Positions 8,034 to 16,465 of a stretch of 40,489 nucleotides of DNA are shown here, in pieces (position 1 is the first letter of the stretch; each line of letters starts with the position of its first letter). A program made the position numbers and the translations under genes. The stretch is from a virus: positions 1 through 40,489 of the IMG/VR virus record IMGVR_UViG_3300046505_000234. The stretch is one strand, 5' to 3'. The notes below the pieces were generated by a model. It was not told where the DNA came from and searched no databases. It saw nothing but the letters and a program-made list of their open reading frames with translations.

Positions 8034-8500
8034 GTCGCCGCTATGCGGCTCCCTTCCTACGCGGCGGGCGGCACTCGGCACTGCTGTTTCCCCCTTCAGT
8101 TTTCCCCCTTTGGAAACCCCCTTTCCAGATTCCCCCTTTCAAAATTGAATCCGCCAAAGGGGGCAAACCGCAGGGGGCACCAGCACGGCGGCTTTCCGGT
8201 GCGGCGCACGGAGCGGGGACCCCATTTCCCCGCTCCTTTAGTGTGCGCCGCACGCCGCCGCCCTTCGGGTTGCCGGATGCCACTCCGCCGCTTCGCCAAA
8301 CCCCCGAACGCCCCCAACCTTTGGGGGCTAAGGTCGGGCCTACGCCGGCTCGCGCAGCTCACACGGCTTCGGCCCTCCATGGTGTTCGCTTCGCTCACCT
8401 GTCGAAGACACCCCCCCTTGCGCCTTTTGCCCCCCTCGCTGGGGGGCAGGCGCGTTCGTTTTGCTACGGCGCCGCGGTCGCGCGCGCGTTGTGCGCCTGC

Positions 8501-8536
8501 AAAACAAGGGTGGGGCTTCGCCCCACACCCCGTTTT
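8501..8536 (+). terminator. Strong hairpin with T-run, possible intrinsic terminator
   Basis: GGGTGGGG and CCCCACACCC pair around CTTCG and are followed by GTTTTT; an A-run precedes the stem, so it could act in both directions. It lies upstream of the exported-protein gene at 8939. Confidence 0.5.
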
Positions 8537-8938
8537 TCGCGCGCGGCTCCCGCACCGCGAGTCATTCACCAACCTCGATCAACGACTCCATCCGCTCGAT
8601 TGTCCAAAGAGCCCCGGCGGTCGCTCTGGCGCTCGCGTTCCGCTTCGCGCCTTTCGAGCCGCGCCCGCCGGCCGTTCGGGCTTACGCCCTCACTGGGGTC
8701 GCGCCTACGGCGCTCCGTGGAAGAATTCCCACCAGTCTCTAAATACACACACAAGCACCCCACTAACCACACCCCCTTAAGGAACCCCAGAAAGCCCTCC
8801 ATTTTGAGGTTGTCTTCCCACTGCGTTTTTCCCACACTTCAGACACTTGGAGGGAGCGTTTGCCCTCGATCTGGGTCAATCCTCCCCCGCGAAACTATTC
8901 GTAAAGTCAACTTGTCGAATACTGAGTTGGAGCGAGAG

Positions 8939-9502
8939 ATGAGAATTATAGGACAACTCGTGATACTGCTTCTGACGGTCCCGATCGCAGCGGCCCAGTC
9001 GAACCCTCCGGTATCCGCCGTACTTAGCGTTGATCCCGGATACAATCCCGATCACGCTTGGACGCTGAGCATACAGACAAATGGCAACGCCACCTTCACC
9101 CGCATGTTCTCCAAAGGAACCAACACACTACTGACCTTTTCTGTAGAACAAATGTCACGACTTTCCGCGCTGGCGGCGAGCAACGGGTTCTTCTGGTCCA
9201 GCAATGTCTTCGGCGATAACATACTCGACGCTAGCACCAGAAAGATCACGATTGCCAGCGCAACCAAGTCAAACACAGTTGAAATATTAGGGCTTCACAA
9301 CTGGACGTATCACGAGCGTTTACCAGAAGTCGTTCCTTCCCTTCAGGTTTGGGACGAGGTCGAGTCATGGATCAATGAAGATAGAATTATCCGGTTTCGT
9401 GAGCAGGACAAGAAACTGATCAAAAACGCACAGCCGCTCCAACCAACTTCTCCTGGCGATTCCTCGCCCCGCGGCGCGGGTCTCGGAACGCCAGACAAGT
9501 GA
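8939..9502 (+). CDS. Putative secreted protein (moron-like)
   Basis: The 187-residue product starts MRIIGQLVILLLTVPIAAAQ, a type I signal peptide with an AAA-Q cleavage site. The mature part is about 165 residues, with beta-strand-like stretches (NATFTRMFSKGTNTLLTFSVEQMSRL, RKITIASATKSNTVEILGL) and a charged C-terminal helix (EVESWINEDRIIRFREQDKK). GGAG six bases before the ATG supports the start; the open frame extends far upstream but only through low-complexity non-coding DNA. Family not recognised. The layout resembles domains of unknown function seen in periplasmic proteins. It is the third plus-strand exported protein interspersed in the minus-strand phage genome. Confidence 0.65.
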   Translation: MRIIGQLVILLLTVPIAAAQSNPPVSAVLSVDPGYNPDHAWTLSIQTNGNATFTRMFSKGTNTLLTFSVEQMSRLSALAASNGFFWSSNVFGDNILDASTRKITIASATKSNTVEILGLHNWTYHERLPEVVPSLQVWDEVESWINEDRIIRFREQDKKLIKNAQPLQPTSPGDSSPRGAGLGTPDK

Positions 9503-10067
9503 CGTCCAGCGCCCCTAAACTGGGGCCCCAACGCAGGCGTTCCCGGCGTCATCCACAAGCGAAAGCGAGCAAGACGCCAGACAACAACGAGCGGCGGTCT
9601 TTCGTCGTTCGGCGGCAAGCCCCCGTCATTCGCGGAGCGGCCGCGGATCCTGTGCCGGGCGGTTGCCCAGCCGTCGCCGCTACACGCGCCGCCCGGCGCG
9701 CAAGCGGCTCTCGTTCGCGCCCCCGCGCTCACTCGCCGGCAGGGACGACTACGCCCGTCCCAGGGCGGCCACTATGCTCATTCCGGGGACGTTTGCCGCC
9801 TTCACTCACGCACTTGGGGCCCCACCACTACGCGGTCCCGCAAGTGTCGCCAAGCGAAGCGAGGCAAACACCGCCGGGCAAACGAAATCGCCGCGTGTTG
9901 GGGCCCCCAAGACCTGTAAATCCCTGAACGAAACCAGCCGAAATATGCCACAACCCGCTTTATCACAAGAGATTGCGCCGCAGAATAACAATACCGCTTT
10001 TCCTCGTTCTCCCTATGAATAGCGCACGAAAAGCGACAACTTCTCAAGGGAATCGCCCTGATACCGT
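9503..10067. other. 565-bp GC-rich, hairpin-rich intergenic region
   Basis: No credible gene. It contains GGGGCCCC cores at ~9522 and ~9816 and a near copy (GGGGCCCCC) at ~9898, plus multiple local stems such as GGCGTC...GACGCC around 9547-9577. It separates the plus-strand secreted-protein gene from the 3' end of the minus-strand early operon, so both transcription units converge here. Confidence 0.5.
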
Positions 10068-10544
10068 TCATTTTACAGTTCCTGCCGCCTTCCGCATCTT
10101 CTGTTTCGCCGTCTTGACGATGAACAATTCCCTCAACTCAGGAAACATTTCCATAGCCCGCTCGTGCCGAGCTTCCGCGCCGGCAGCCGAAATATTTTGC
10201 TTCCGACCGATCTCGTTATACTCCATTCCCGTGAACCGCCAGCAAACGACATCCCGCAAATCTTGCGGCAACGCCAGTAGCCGGGCGACGAGTTCTTCCA
10301 TCACACCCACCGGCAAAGTCTCGTCCGCCCCATCAACTTCTTCCTGAAACGGCGTCATATCGTAACTCAAATCCGAGCCCTCAACTCTGCCAGGCATGAA
10401 AACAGGCCGACCCTGATGAAGCTCCATCGTGCGAACCGAGACCTCCCGCAGTTCGCACTTGGCGCAGGGCGTCCGCCCGAAAGGAGTCTTGGCATACTTC
10501 CCGGCCTGCACATCCTTCTGATGTTCACACCGATGGCATTCCAT
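10068..10544 (-). CDS. Zinc-finger plus sigma region 4-like regulator, candidate late-gene activator
   Basis: The 158-residue protein begins MECHRCEH and has a second Cys pair (CAKCEL), which together could bind zinc. The second half, 'LLALPQDLRDVVCWRFTGMEYNEIGRKQNISAAGAEARHERAMEMF', matches the layout of sigma-70 region 4 (LP..R.V...R..G..Y.EIA...). The start at 10544 is supported by GGAGG 5 nt upstream and overlaps the resolvase stop (10525). It is the last gene of the early operon, where phages often place an activator of late transcription; that role is inference. Confidence 0.65.
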   Translation of the reverse strand: MECHRCEHQKDVQAGKYAKTPFGRTPCAKCELREVSVRTMELHQGRPVFMPGRVEGSDLSYDMTPFQEEVDGADETLPVGVMEELVARLLALPQDLRDVVCWRFTGMEYNEIGRKQNISAAGAEARHERAMEMFPELRELFIVKTAKQKMRKAAGTVK

Positions 10545-11004
10545 GCTCACCTCCATCCTTCGCGACAAGACCCAGCTTCCAAGTCAGAATCCCCAGCGCA
10601 TCCGCTGTGTCCAGCGTCACGCGCAGATGTGGATACCGCCGCGCCATGAGTTCGCGAATCATCCGTTTCCGCTCAGGTTTGTCTTTCGGCAACCCGCCGA
10701 GAGTCTTCATCCAGACCCCCGGTGCTACGTCCTCAAAGGGGATCCCCAACGCATAGAGAGCCGCTTCGATCTGACCGCACCCCCTGGCGAACTTCGTCGC
10801 CGCATTGGGATGATCGCCCGGCATCCAGAGCCCGACCTTCTCGATCAAACAGGAAAGTCCGGGCAACACCGTCACCAGTTCACGAAGGCGGTCGACCATT
10901 GCCGTCATACCTTCCGGCATGGTCTCCGCCCGGACAACGCCGTCACCATCCACCCATGCCAACCCGCCGCTGGCCCCAGGGTCAATTGCCAACAAGTTCT
11001 TCAT
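10525..11004 (-). CDS. RuvC-like Holliday junction resolvase (phage type)
   Basis: The 159-residue RNase H-fold nuclease shows the RuvC pattern: 'LLAIDPGASGGLAW' (first catalytic Asp), 'CLIEKVGLW' (second acidic residue on strand 4), a conserved 'GQIEAALYALGIPFEDVAPGVWMKTL' region, and C-terminal 'DTADALGILTW' with the last acidic pair. It would resolve or debranch recombination and replication intermediates before packaging. TAGGAGAATTGGC precedes the ATG at 11004. It overlaps the downstream regulator gene by 20 bp, consistent with translational coupling. Length is typical for phage RuvC proteins. Confidence 0.88.
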   Translation of the reverse strand: MKNLLAIDPGASGGLAWVDGDGVVRAETMPEGMTAMVDRLRELVTVLPGLSCLIEKVGLWMPGDHPNAATKFARGCGQIEAALYALGIPFEDVAPGVWMKTLGGLPKDKPERKRMIRELMARRYPHLRVTLDTADALGILTWKLGLVAKDGGEHGMPSV

Positions 11005-11049
11005 GCCAATTCTCCTAGTTTGCCCAAATCAAATTGCCCGTTGAACATT

Positions 11050-11088
11050 CCCACCAACCTCCTCCCCCCGTAGGGGGAGGTTGGTGGG
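11050..11088. repeat. Perfect 39-nt hairpin upstream of the resolvase gene
   Basis: CCCACCAACCTCC and GGAGGTTGGTGGG form a 13-bp perfect stem, extended inside by CCCCC/GGGGG-like pairing. No T-run follows on either strand, so it is not a typical intrinsic terminator. Part of the left arm (CATTCCCAC.AACCTC) recurs at ~11162. Confidence 0.75.
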
Positions 11089-11176
11089 AAACTTGCCGTC
11101 TATTCTGGTTTTCATGTTCCCGTTTTCCGTCGTAAGTGGCTGTTGTTTGCAATGACTTACACATTCCCACAAACCT

Positions 11177-12427
11177 CTAAATCGTAGTTTCTGGTTTCTG
11201 GTTTACCCAATTGCGCTTACTTGGCCGATTTTCAGCCTCTTCGCGCCCCGAATCCGTCACCTCATAACGCCTGAAATATTGGTCTCCACACTCATCGAGC
11301 CACCGCCCTTTTACGCACGCTTTGAGCATCTTTCTGACCGTCTCTTTTCCGCATCCAAGGGCACCGGAAATCAGGTCTACATAGAACGTCTGGCTTTCAC
11401 CGGGCCGGTGCATTACGGCATGTACGCAATCGAAATCATCGTTCTGCTTGCGCCGTCCACCTTTCCGCTTGCTCAATACGTCCTCAACCGCCTCCGCCGT
11501 CGCCTTGTGCCAACAAATCCGCCCGGGCCGATCATCGTGTGCGATGTACTGGACGTTCGTAGGGTTCCCATCATCGTCCAACCACCGCAAACGCTTCCCG
11601 CGTTTGACCGCCCGCAACTCGAAAACACTGTCCGACCCGATGGACCTGATCGCCACCGCAGAACGCGCCGGATTGATCCATTCAGCCGACCCGGCCCCGA
11701 GATAGGCGAAATCGCCCGCTTCCCAATTGTCCTTCTCTTTTCCGCGTAACGGCTTGTTCGTATGATGTGCCAGTACCATTCCAACCTGAAGCCTCTGCAG
11801 GAGTGGATTCAGCAATTCCCGCATGAAATGACTGACGTCCTTTTGGGAATTGCTATCACCGCCCAGGTACGCGAAAGCAGGATCCACCATAAGCAGATCA
11901 AACGGGCCGCGCTCCACGAGCAGGACCTCAATCTCTGCGGCGAACGCCTCAGCACTCTTGTCGCTGACTGTCCGCACAATGATACGTTCCACCGCCAGCC
12001 GCTTCTCCTCATCGGTCAAATCGTCACAACCAGCGAGAACCCCATCCCGCATCTCAGCAAGATCGCCCTCATCGTTCTCAGCCTGCACCAGTAGAATCCG
12101 CATACCTTTCCGCTGATAGATGTCGCCCGGCACGATCCCGAAGAAACCTTTTCCGACCGCCCAGTGAATCGCCGCCTGAACAAGGAGAGAGGACTTCCCA
12201 ATTCCAGTCGGACCACAGACAAGGCAGATACCACCGCGGTAAAGAAACCGATGTTTCAACAGTTCGTTCGGATCGTTCCCATAAACCGGTGTCCGCATCT
12301 CGCCGAGCGACTTAACAGCAGGCGGCTCATGTACCTTCGCGACTTCCGTCTCGATAGCCGTGATTTCCGCCGCCGGCACAAACTCCTTCATCAAGATCTC
12401 AAGCGGACTTGGTTTCTTCATGTTCAT
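11177..12427 (-). CDS. RepA/DnaB-like AAA ATPase (AAA_25), replicative helicase candidate
   Basis: This ~416-residue RecA-fold ATPase has Walker A 'CGPTGIGKSS' near residue 65, 'ILLVQAEND' and Walker B 'FDLLMVDPAFAYLGGDSN', followed by 'VGMVLAHHTNKP', the His-bearing motif typical of RepA-like hexameric helicases. A C-terminal helical, winged-helix-like part follows ('VIHRPGES...LISGALGCGKETVRKMLKACVKGRWL'). I set the start at ATG 12427 (12421 also possible) because GGGG precedes it and the frame upstream overlaps the primase gene. It overlaps the primase stop (12399) by about 29 bp, so the two are probably coupled. It would unwind the element's DNA during replication. Confidence 0.82.
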   Translation of the reverse strand: MNMKKPSPLEILMKEFVPAAEITAIETEVAKVHEPPAVKSLGEMRTPVYGNDPNELLKHRFLYRGGICLVCGPTGIGKSSLLVQAAIHWAVGKGFFGIVPGDIYQRKGMRILLVQAENDEGDLAEMRDGVLAGCDDLTDEEKRLAVERIIVRTVSDKSAEAFAAEIEVLLVERGPFDLLMVDPAFAYLGGDSNSQKDVSHFMRELLNPLLQRLQVGMVLAHHTNKPLRGKEKDNWEAGDFAYLGAGSAEWINPARSAVAIRSIGSDSVFELRAVKRGKRLRWLDDDGNPTNVQYIAHDDRPGRICWHKATAEAVEDVLSKRKGGRRKQNDDFDCVHAVMHRPGESQTFYVDLISGALGCGKETVRKMLKACVKGRWLDECGDQYFRRYEVTDSGREEAENRPSKRNWVNQKPETTI

Positions 12428-13346
12428 CAAACCCCAAAGTTGAAATGAATCCAGCCACACCAATTGCATCACCGTTCCAATAGAGAATTCGTTGCCGAAC
12501 ACGTGAGTCATCGGCCTTCACACGGAGCCCGCCCGGCATCCGTAACCAACCGCAGATATCCCACCGTGTCCGATCAGCCCCAATCAGGCAGCACATCATG
12601 AAGAACCGCGTCTGATTCTGTCGGCTCAGGCTCTCAACGAAGTACCACGCATGAACGCTCTTCCCGCCCGAATCCACCGCCATGACCAGCGGCGCCAGAT
12701 GCCCCAGCGACGACGCAAGCTGCGCTTGCTGTCGCTTGGTCAATGCCGCGTCATCGAACTCAGCTACCAGATACCGCCGCACCATCACATTGTTCTGGCA
12801 CCGCGCCGACGGATGGCCCGTGAGATTCACGGCCAGAGACCCGCGCATCGGATTCACGCAAATGAATTGAAGGCATTCCGCATCGGTCAGAACATCATCC
12901 AACGGTCGAACCGTCGCTCGTTCACTATCAGCACCAGTGCAGACCAGTTCCCCGGACCTGAAAAGGTGGGGAAGAACATCGCCGGGCCGAAGGCCCGTGC
13001 TCGTTTCTCCATCAAACACCGGGTCGGTCTTTTCCATAACCTCCCGGATCAAATCACGATTACACTCCGGCCATTCCAAAGCGCCACGCCCATAGTTCAA
13101 GACAGCAACCGTCGAATGCTCTGCATAGGCAAACTGAACCGCCGCCTCGATCTCCCGATCCGGCACGCGCCGGTGCGCGACGTGTACGTCGCAACACCGC
13201 CGCAAGAACTCCGCGCACTTCGCTGGTGTCAGCATGTGGCTGACGCCACTTGCGACTTGTGCCAGCCAGCGATGCGTTGCGCCCGCCTCTGGCGGTTCCG
13301 CCAAACGCGCCGCCGTGCGTTGAGAAAATGGATAGACGACAGCCAT
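12399..13346 (-). CDS. Archaeo-eukaryotic-type primase-like protein
   Basis: The 315-residue protein has the late motif set of viral AEP-like primases: 'YLVAEFDD' (acidic pair), 'MAVDSGGKSVHAWYFVE' (the S-G-K-S-x-H box), and 'WDICGWLRMPGGLR' (the R-x-PG strand). The N-terminal third (FLRRCCDVHVAHRRVPDREIEAAVQFAY) looks like a separate helical region. It is encoded directly before and overlapping the AAA helicase, the arrangement seen in phage primase-helicase modules. The ribosome site GGGGGTAAG is adjacent to the ATG. Assignment is from motifs only, and a non-catalytic relative cannot be excluded. Confidence 0.65.
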   Translation of the reverse strand: MAVVYPFSQRTAARLAEPPEAGATHRWLAQVASGVSHMLTPAKCAEFLRRCCDVHVAHRRVPDREIEAAVQFAYAEHSTVAVLNYGRGALEWPECNRDLIREVMEKTDPVFDGETSTGLRPGDVLPHLFRSGELVCTGADSERATVRPLDDVLTDAECLQFICVNPMRGSLAVNLTGHPSARCQNNVMVRRYLVAEFDDAALTKRQQAQLASSLGHLAPLVMAVDSGGKSVHAWYFVESLSRQNQTRFFMMCCLIGADRTRWDICGWLRMPGGLRVKADDSRVRQRILYWNGDAIGVAGFISTLGFDEHEETKSA

Positions 13347-13347
13347 C

Positions 13348-13728
13348 TTACCCCCGATTCACGAGACCGCTCCGCGACACAACAACCCATCCCTGATAGT
13401 GGGGGCGTCTCGACACAGCCATGTGGAGACCTGCGGCGATCCGGTGCGCAAGAGGCCACCGACTTGCCGGTGCGACATCGGAGAAAAGAGTTTGATTTCG
13501 CCGCGCCCATTCCCCCAGATTCATGAAACTGAAAACGAGGCCCCGCGGACTTCGTAGAACCCAATAACGCGCCTGGGCATGATCCAATCGCCCACGTTCA
13601 TTCCGACCGCAGCCATGAGGGTATCTCTGACTCCGAGTCAAACATGCCCGCTTTGCAACTCTTGCCAAAGCCAACTTTCGCCGCTCTTCAATTTCCGGAT
13701 AAAGTCTTCTGATTTCTTGAATGAACAT
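13348..13728 (-). CDS. Small conserved-looking phage protein, function unknown
   Basis: The 126-residue basic protein has an N-terminal helix (IQEIRRLYPEIEERRKLALARVAKRACL), a Cys/Arg region and a C-terminal module 'FSFMNLGEWARRNQTLFSD...ASRWPLAHRIAAGLHMA...YQGWVVVSR'. That module resembles short DNA-binding modules found beside phage endonucleases and in phage regulators (N-L-x-x-F/W-x-R ... A..GL ... W). The ATG at 13728 has GGGAGG upstream; a TTG at 13737 also fits. It sits between polymerase (19 bp upstream) and primase. Function not known. Confidence 0.55.
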   Translation of the reverse strand: MFIQEIRRLYPEIEERRKLALARVAKRACLTRSQRYPHGCGRNERGRLDHAQARYWVLRSPRGLVFSFMNLGEWARRNQTLFSDVAPASRWPLAHRIAAGLHMAVSRRPHYQGWVVVSRSGLVNRG

Positions 13729-13746
13729 AGGAATCAACCTCCCGTC

Positions 13747-15591
13747 CTATTTGCCATACATCGAACAAAGCTTCCCGTCCGCCCGCAGCGGTAAACCCGC
13801 CGCCCACGGTACGGACTCCTCGAAAATCCCGACAATCCGCCTCAGATCCTCTTCGGCGGATGCCTCCGGCACCTCAAAGACCAATTCATCATGCACGCTC
13901 AAAACCGGCCGGAATCCCTGCGCATCGCACCGCAACCAGGCCGAAGCCAGAACATCCCTGGCTGTCGCCTGTGTCCAGTTCTCCGCCAGCAACCCGCCGT
14001 AAACCTTGATACGGTCGCCGCAAACCGTGCAGTCAAGGCCGTCTTCATCGGCCTTCACATCACGGTAGATGAGGTAACGGCCCAGCTCCGGGTTAATCTG
14101 AGTGCAGGGGAGAGGGAGAAGGTAGTTGCCACCATCGCAGGAAGCGCAGGCATCGTTGAGACTCTGCCACAAGGTCACGATCTTCGGATTCGACTCCCGA
14201 AATTCCCGAACGATCCGCTCGGATTCTCCTTCGCCGATCTCCAGTCCGGCCATGACCTTGGCGACCTCAACGAACCGTTTGGCACCGCAACCGAACCCAA
14301 GCCCGAGAACACGCGCCTTTGCCAACTGCCGCAATCCCGATCCGGTCTGCAGACAGTAATCGCGCAAAGATTCAGCCTCAGAGAAGCCCATCGTCGCCCG
14401 CGCATGAATCTCGTAGGCATCCGCCTCAGGATTCGCCCGGAACATCTCCAGCGTCTCCACGTCGCCAGCCAGGAAGAGCAGAACCCGACTCTCGATCTGC
14501 GAATAATCCACTACCGCCAACCAGTAACCCGGCGGCGCAACAATGCACCGGCGCAGGTCAACGCCCTCCGCCGGCTTGCGGTTGTAGTTCTGCATGTTCA
14601 ACCCACCGCCACCCGACCACCGCCCTGTACTCGCACCGAAGTATTTGAGTTCATACGCCATCCGCGAATCCGGCATTCTCCTAAGTCGCATGCCGTCCAA
14701 GACCTTCGCGGTCCGGTTCGCCGAACGTATCCGCTGCATGTGTCGCGCCCAAGTCACCGCCTCACTTCGTATCTGTTCTTTCACCCAGGTCATGAAATCA
14801 GGATCGCTGGCAGAAGTGGACCGCGGCGGCGGTGTCCCGATCGCCACGCACGCCTCCTCGAATTTAGGAATTGAAAGCGCAGGCTTCCAGGGCAGGACGG
14901 CGGAAACCGCCGTCACTGTTTCATTCAGGTCAGCAAGGTTGGCCTCGATGTAATCCCAATCAACACACAAACCACGCCGCCCCATGTCAGACGTAAGGTC
15001 GAACAATTGCCGTTCGTGTGCTGGCCAGTACTTCTGCAACTCCGTCCAAAGAGCGAGAGTCATTTCTGCATCGGTCGCCGCATACGCCGCGCCCTCTTCG
15101 GATTGCCCGAACAGGTCAGGTCCGCAGTCACGACCCTTCGCCCGCTTTCGCTGGCTCTTGTCTAACTCAATCCCAAACACCGCACGGACAGCGCCCGCCA
15201 GATCACGCGGCAACTGGAGAAACGCGCACAAAGCCGCAGAACAGTGCCATTTGGTAGGGCGAGGCGTCCCTGCCGAGCCGTTGATGACGCCCAACTCTCC
15301 AAGCCTTCTGTACACCCCTTCGTCAAACTCCCGGTTATGGCTGACCCATTCCCGCCCGTTAATAGTCTCCCAGGGAAATTCCTCCGGTGCACAAACACAG
15401 GTCCGCTCACCGTCCGAAACGCTGACGGCCCAAGCATCAAACCGTCCATCTTGGCAGTAAGCCCAATTGCCCATTTGACTGACCGAGTACGTCGAGGAAT
15501 AGAAGGTTTCAAAATCAACACCGACAACGGGCCCGACGTTACCGTCGGCCCATTGCTTCGGTGTCACCCGTTTTGCCTTGGGCAAATTCAC
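13747..15591 (-). CDS. Family A DNA polymerase with 3'-5' exonuclease
   Basis: The ~614-residue phage-type DNA polymerase I lacks the 5'-3' exonuclease. The N-terminal proofreading domain has 'VVGVDFETFYS' (D-x-E), 'WVSHNREFDEGVY' (N..FD) and 'YAATDAEMTLAL' (Y..D). The polymerase domain has 'STGRWSGGGGLNMQN' (motif near A), 'LAVVDYSQIESRVLLFLAGD' (motif A Asp), 'RQLAKARVLGLGFGCG' (O-helix, motif B) and 'FRPVLSVHDELVFEVPE' (motif C, HDE). All catalytic positions appear intact. I prefer the GTG at 15591, which overlaps the nuclease stop (GTGA), to the TTG-type extension to 15633. It replicates the element's DNA. Confidence 0.92.
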   Translation of the reverse strand: MNLPKAKRVTPKQWADGNVGPVVGVDFETFYSSTYSVSQMGNWAYCQDGRFDAWAVSVSDGERTCVCAPEEFPWETINGREWVSHNREFDEGVYRRLGELGVINGSAGTPRPTKWHCSAALCAFLQLPRDLAGAVRAVFGIELDKSQRKRAKGRDCGPDLFGQSEEGAAYAATDAEMTLALWTELQKYWPAHERQLFDLTSDMGRRGLCVDWDYIEANLADLNETVTAVSAVLPWKPALSIPKFEEACVAIGTPPPRSTSASDPDFMTWVKEQIRSEAVTWARHMQRIRSANRTAKVLDGMRLRRMPDSRMAYELKYFGASTGRWSGGGGLNMQNYNRKPAEGVDLRRCIVAPPGYWLAVVDYSQIESRVLLFLAGDVETLEMFRANPEADAYEIHARATMGFSEAESLRDYCLQTGSGLRQLAKARVLGLGFGCGAKRFVEVAKVMAGLEIGEGESERIVREFRESNPKIVTLWQSLNDACASCDGGNYLLPLPCTQINPELGRYLIYRDVKADEDGLDCTVCGDRIKVYGGLLAENWTQATARDVLASAWLRCDAQGFRPVLSVHDELVFEVPEASAEEDLRRIVGIFEESVPWAAGLPLRADGKLCSMYGK

Positions 15592-16388
15592 GCAGCCTTC
15601 GCCCTCGGATCGTAACCTTTGATGTACCGCCAAATCTCAGCCAGCCTCGTGAACGCATCCCAGTCCTTCTCCGGATGCGCATGCTTCACAACTTCCATCC
15701 GGCCCGGTTCCGTCGAACTGATGAAGACATTGGCCGCCAAAACCCGACCGATATTCTCCTCGCCCCAGTACGTCGCGGCATACGCCGCCAACTGCATGGC
15801 CTGATCCTCGTAAGCCCCAACCGGTTTACCTGGTTGAGTCTTCCTCGTCTTGTAGTCCAAGATGCCGATGCCGTTCTCTCCGTACCGGAAGAGAACGTCC
15901 GCCGTGCCGGCGAACCCGTGCGCCGTGTTCACCAGTCGCGCCTCGCGATCAAGAATCAGGATGCCCGTCTTTTCCTTCCAAGCCAGCACCGGATCCACGT
16001 AAACCGAAAGGGAGGGGTCGAATGGCTCACCAGCCATCGCCGCCTCCAGAGCACCATGAATCATTCCACCCAGGTCCGCCGCTTCCTCTACCTGTTCGAA
16101 GGCAGCATTACGGACACGGTTGCACCAGTAGTCTTCACCTTCCTCCGCCGCCTTCGGCGTGCGGAGCGTTGCCAACGCCATCTGGTTCAACTTCCAGGTC
16201 TCCAGCCCCGGCTTCGCCAAAACGCTCAAGATACTTGTCACACTGGGGTAAAGTCCCAGTCGCTTCGCATCCCTGATCGTGGTAATCCGTTCGCCCGCAC
16301 CGTCCGCAGTAGCGATCCGGTGCGCAGGGGTTCCATCGGCTTTGTACCAATGCCCCGCCTTAATCATGTTCTTTGTGAGTACAGCCAT
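15588..16388 (-). CDS. RecB-family PD-(D/E)XK exonuclease
   Basis: The 266-residue nuclease shows 'VNTAHGFAGTADVLFRY' (Asp of the GxxD motif), 'GIGILDYKTRK' (D-x-K signature) and 'AYEDQAMQLAAYA' (QxxxY motif) in order, matching Cas4/RecB-like phage nucleases. An N-terminal 'YPSVTSILSVLAKPGLETWK' and 'GGMIHGALEAAMAGE' (His of the family) also fit. It would resect DNA ends for recombination-dependent replication together with the SSB-like protein. GGGAG precedes the ATG. The stop overlaps the polymerase start. Confidence 0.88.
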   Translation of the reverse strand: MAVLTKNMIKAGHWYKADGTPAHRIATADGAGERITTIRDAKRLGLYPSVTSILSVLAKPGLETWKLNQMALATLRTPKAAEEGEDYWCNRVRNAAFEQVEEAADLGGMIHGALEAAMAGEPFDPSLSVYVDPVLAWKEKTGILILDREARLVNTAHGFAGTADVLFRYGENGIGILDYKTRKTQPGKPVGAYEDQAMQLAAYAATYWGEENIGRVLAANVFISSTEPGRMEVVKHAHPEKDWDAFTRLAEIWRYIKGYDPRAKAA

Positions 16389-16465
16389 AAGAAGTCTCCC
16401 GGTCCGGCGGGGCGGCCCTTAGGCCGCGCCCGCCATAATTCCCATGCATCCCATCAGTCCCATTC

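Larger units (their letters stand above)
6795..8938. other. 2.1-kb GC-rich region without a credible gene, rich in short palindromes
   Basis: All six frames contain overlapping open stretches, but these are low-complexity, lack start signals and show no domain. The DNA is crowded with short hairpins closed by TACG, TTCG or TTTG loops (for example GGCCTACGGCC, GGGGCTTCGCCCC, GGCCTTTGGCC). It holds two 30-nt repeat copies (7199-7228, 8004-8033), a CCCCCTTT-rich run (~8090-8160) and two strong hairpins (8439-8458, 8501-8536). It is either a structured non-coding region or accumulated repeat debris. Confidence 0.6.

Noticed and set aside
7733-8938. Long plus-strand open frame upstream of the secreted protein (would give a 589-residue protein)
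   Set aside because: The upstream ~400 residues are low-complexity, with no ribosome site and no domain; open frames also exist on all other strands because of GC bias. The real start is the ATG at 8939 with a signal peptide.
9343-9732. Minus-strand 129-residue open frame between the secreted protein and the early operon
   Set aside because: It overlaps the signal-peptide gene's 3' end antisense and consists of low-complexity Arg/Gly/Pro sequence from the hairpin-rich region.
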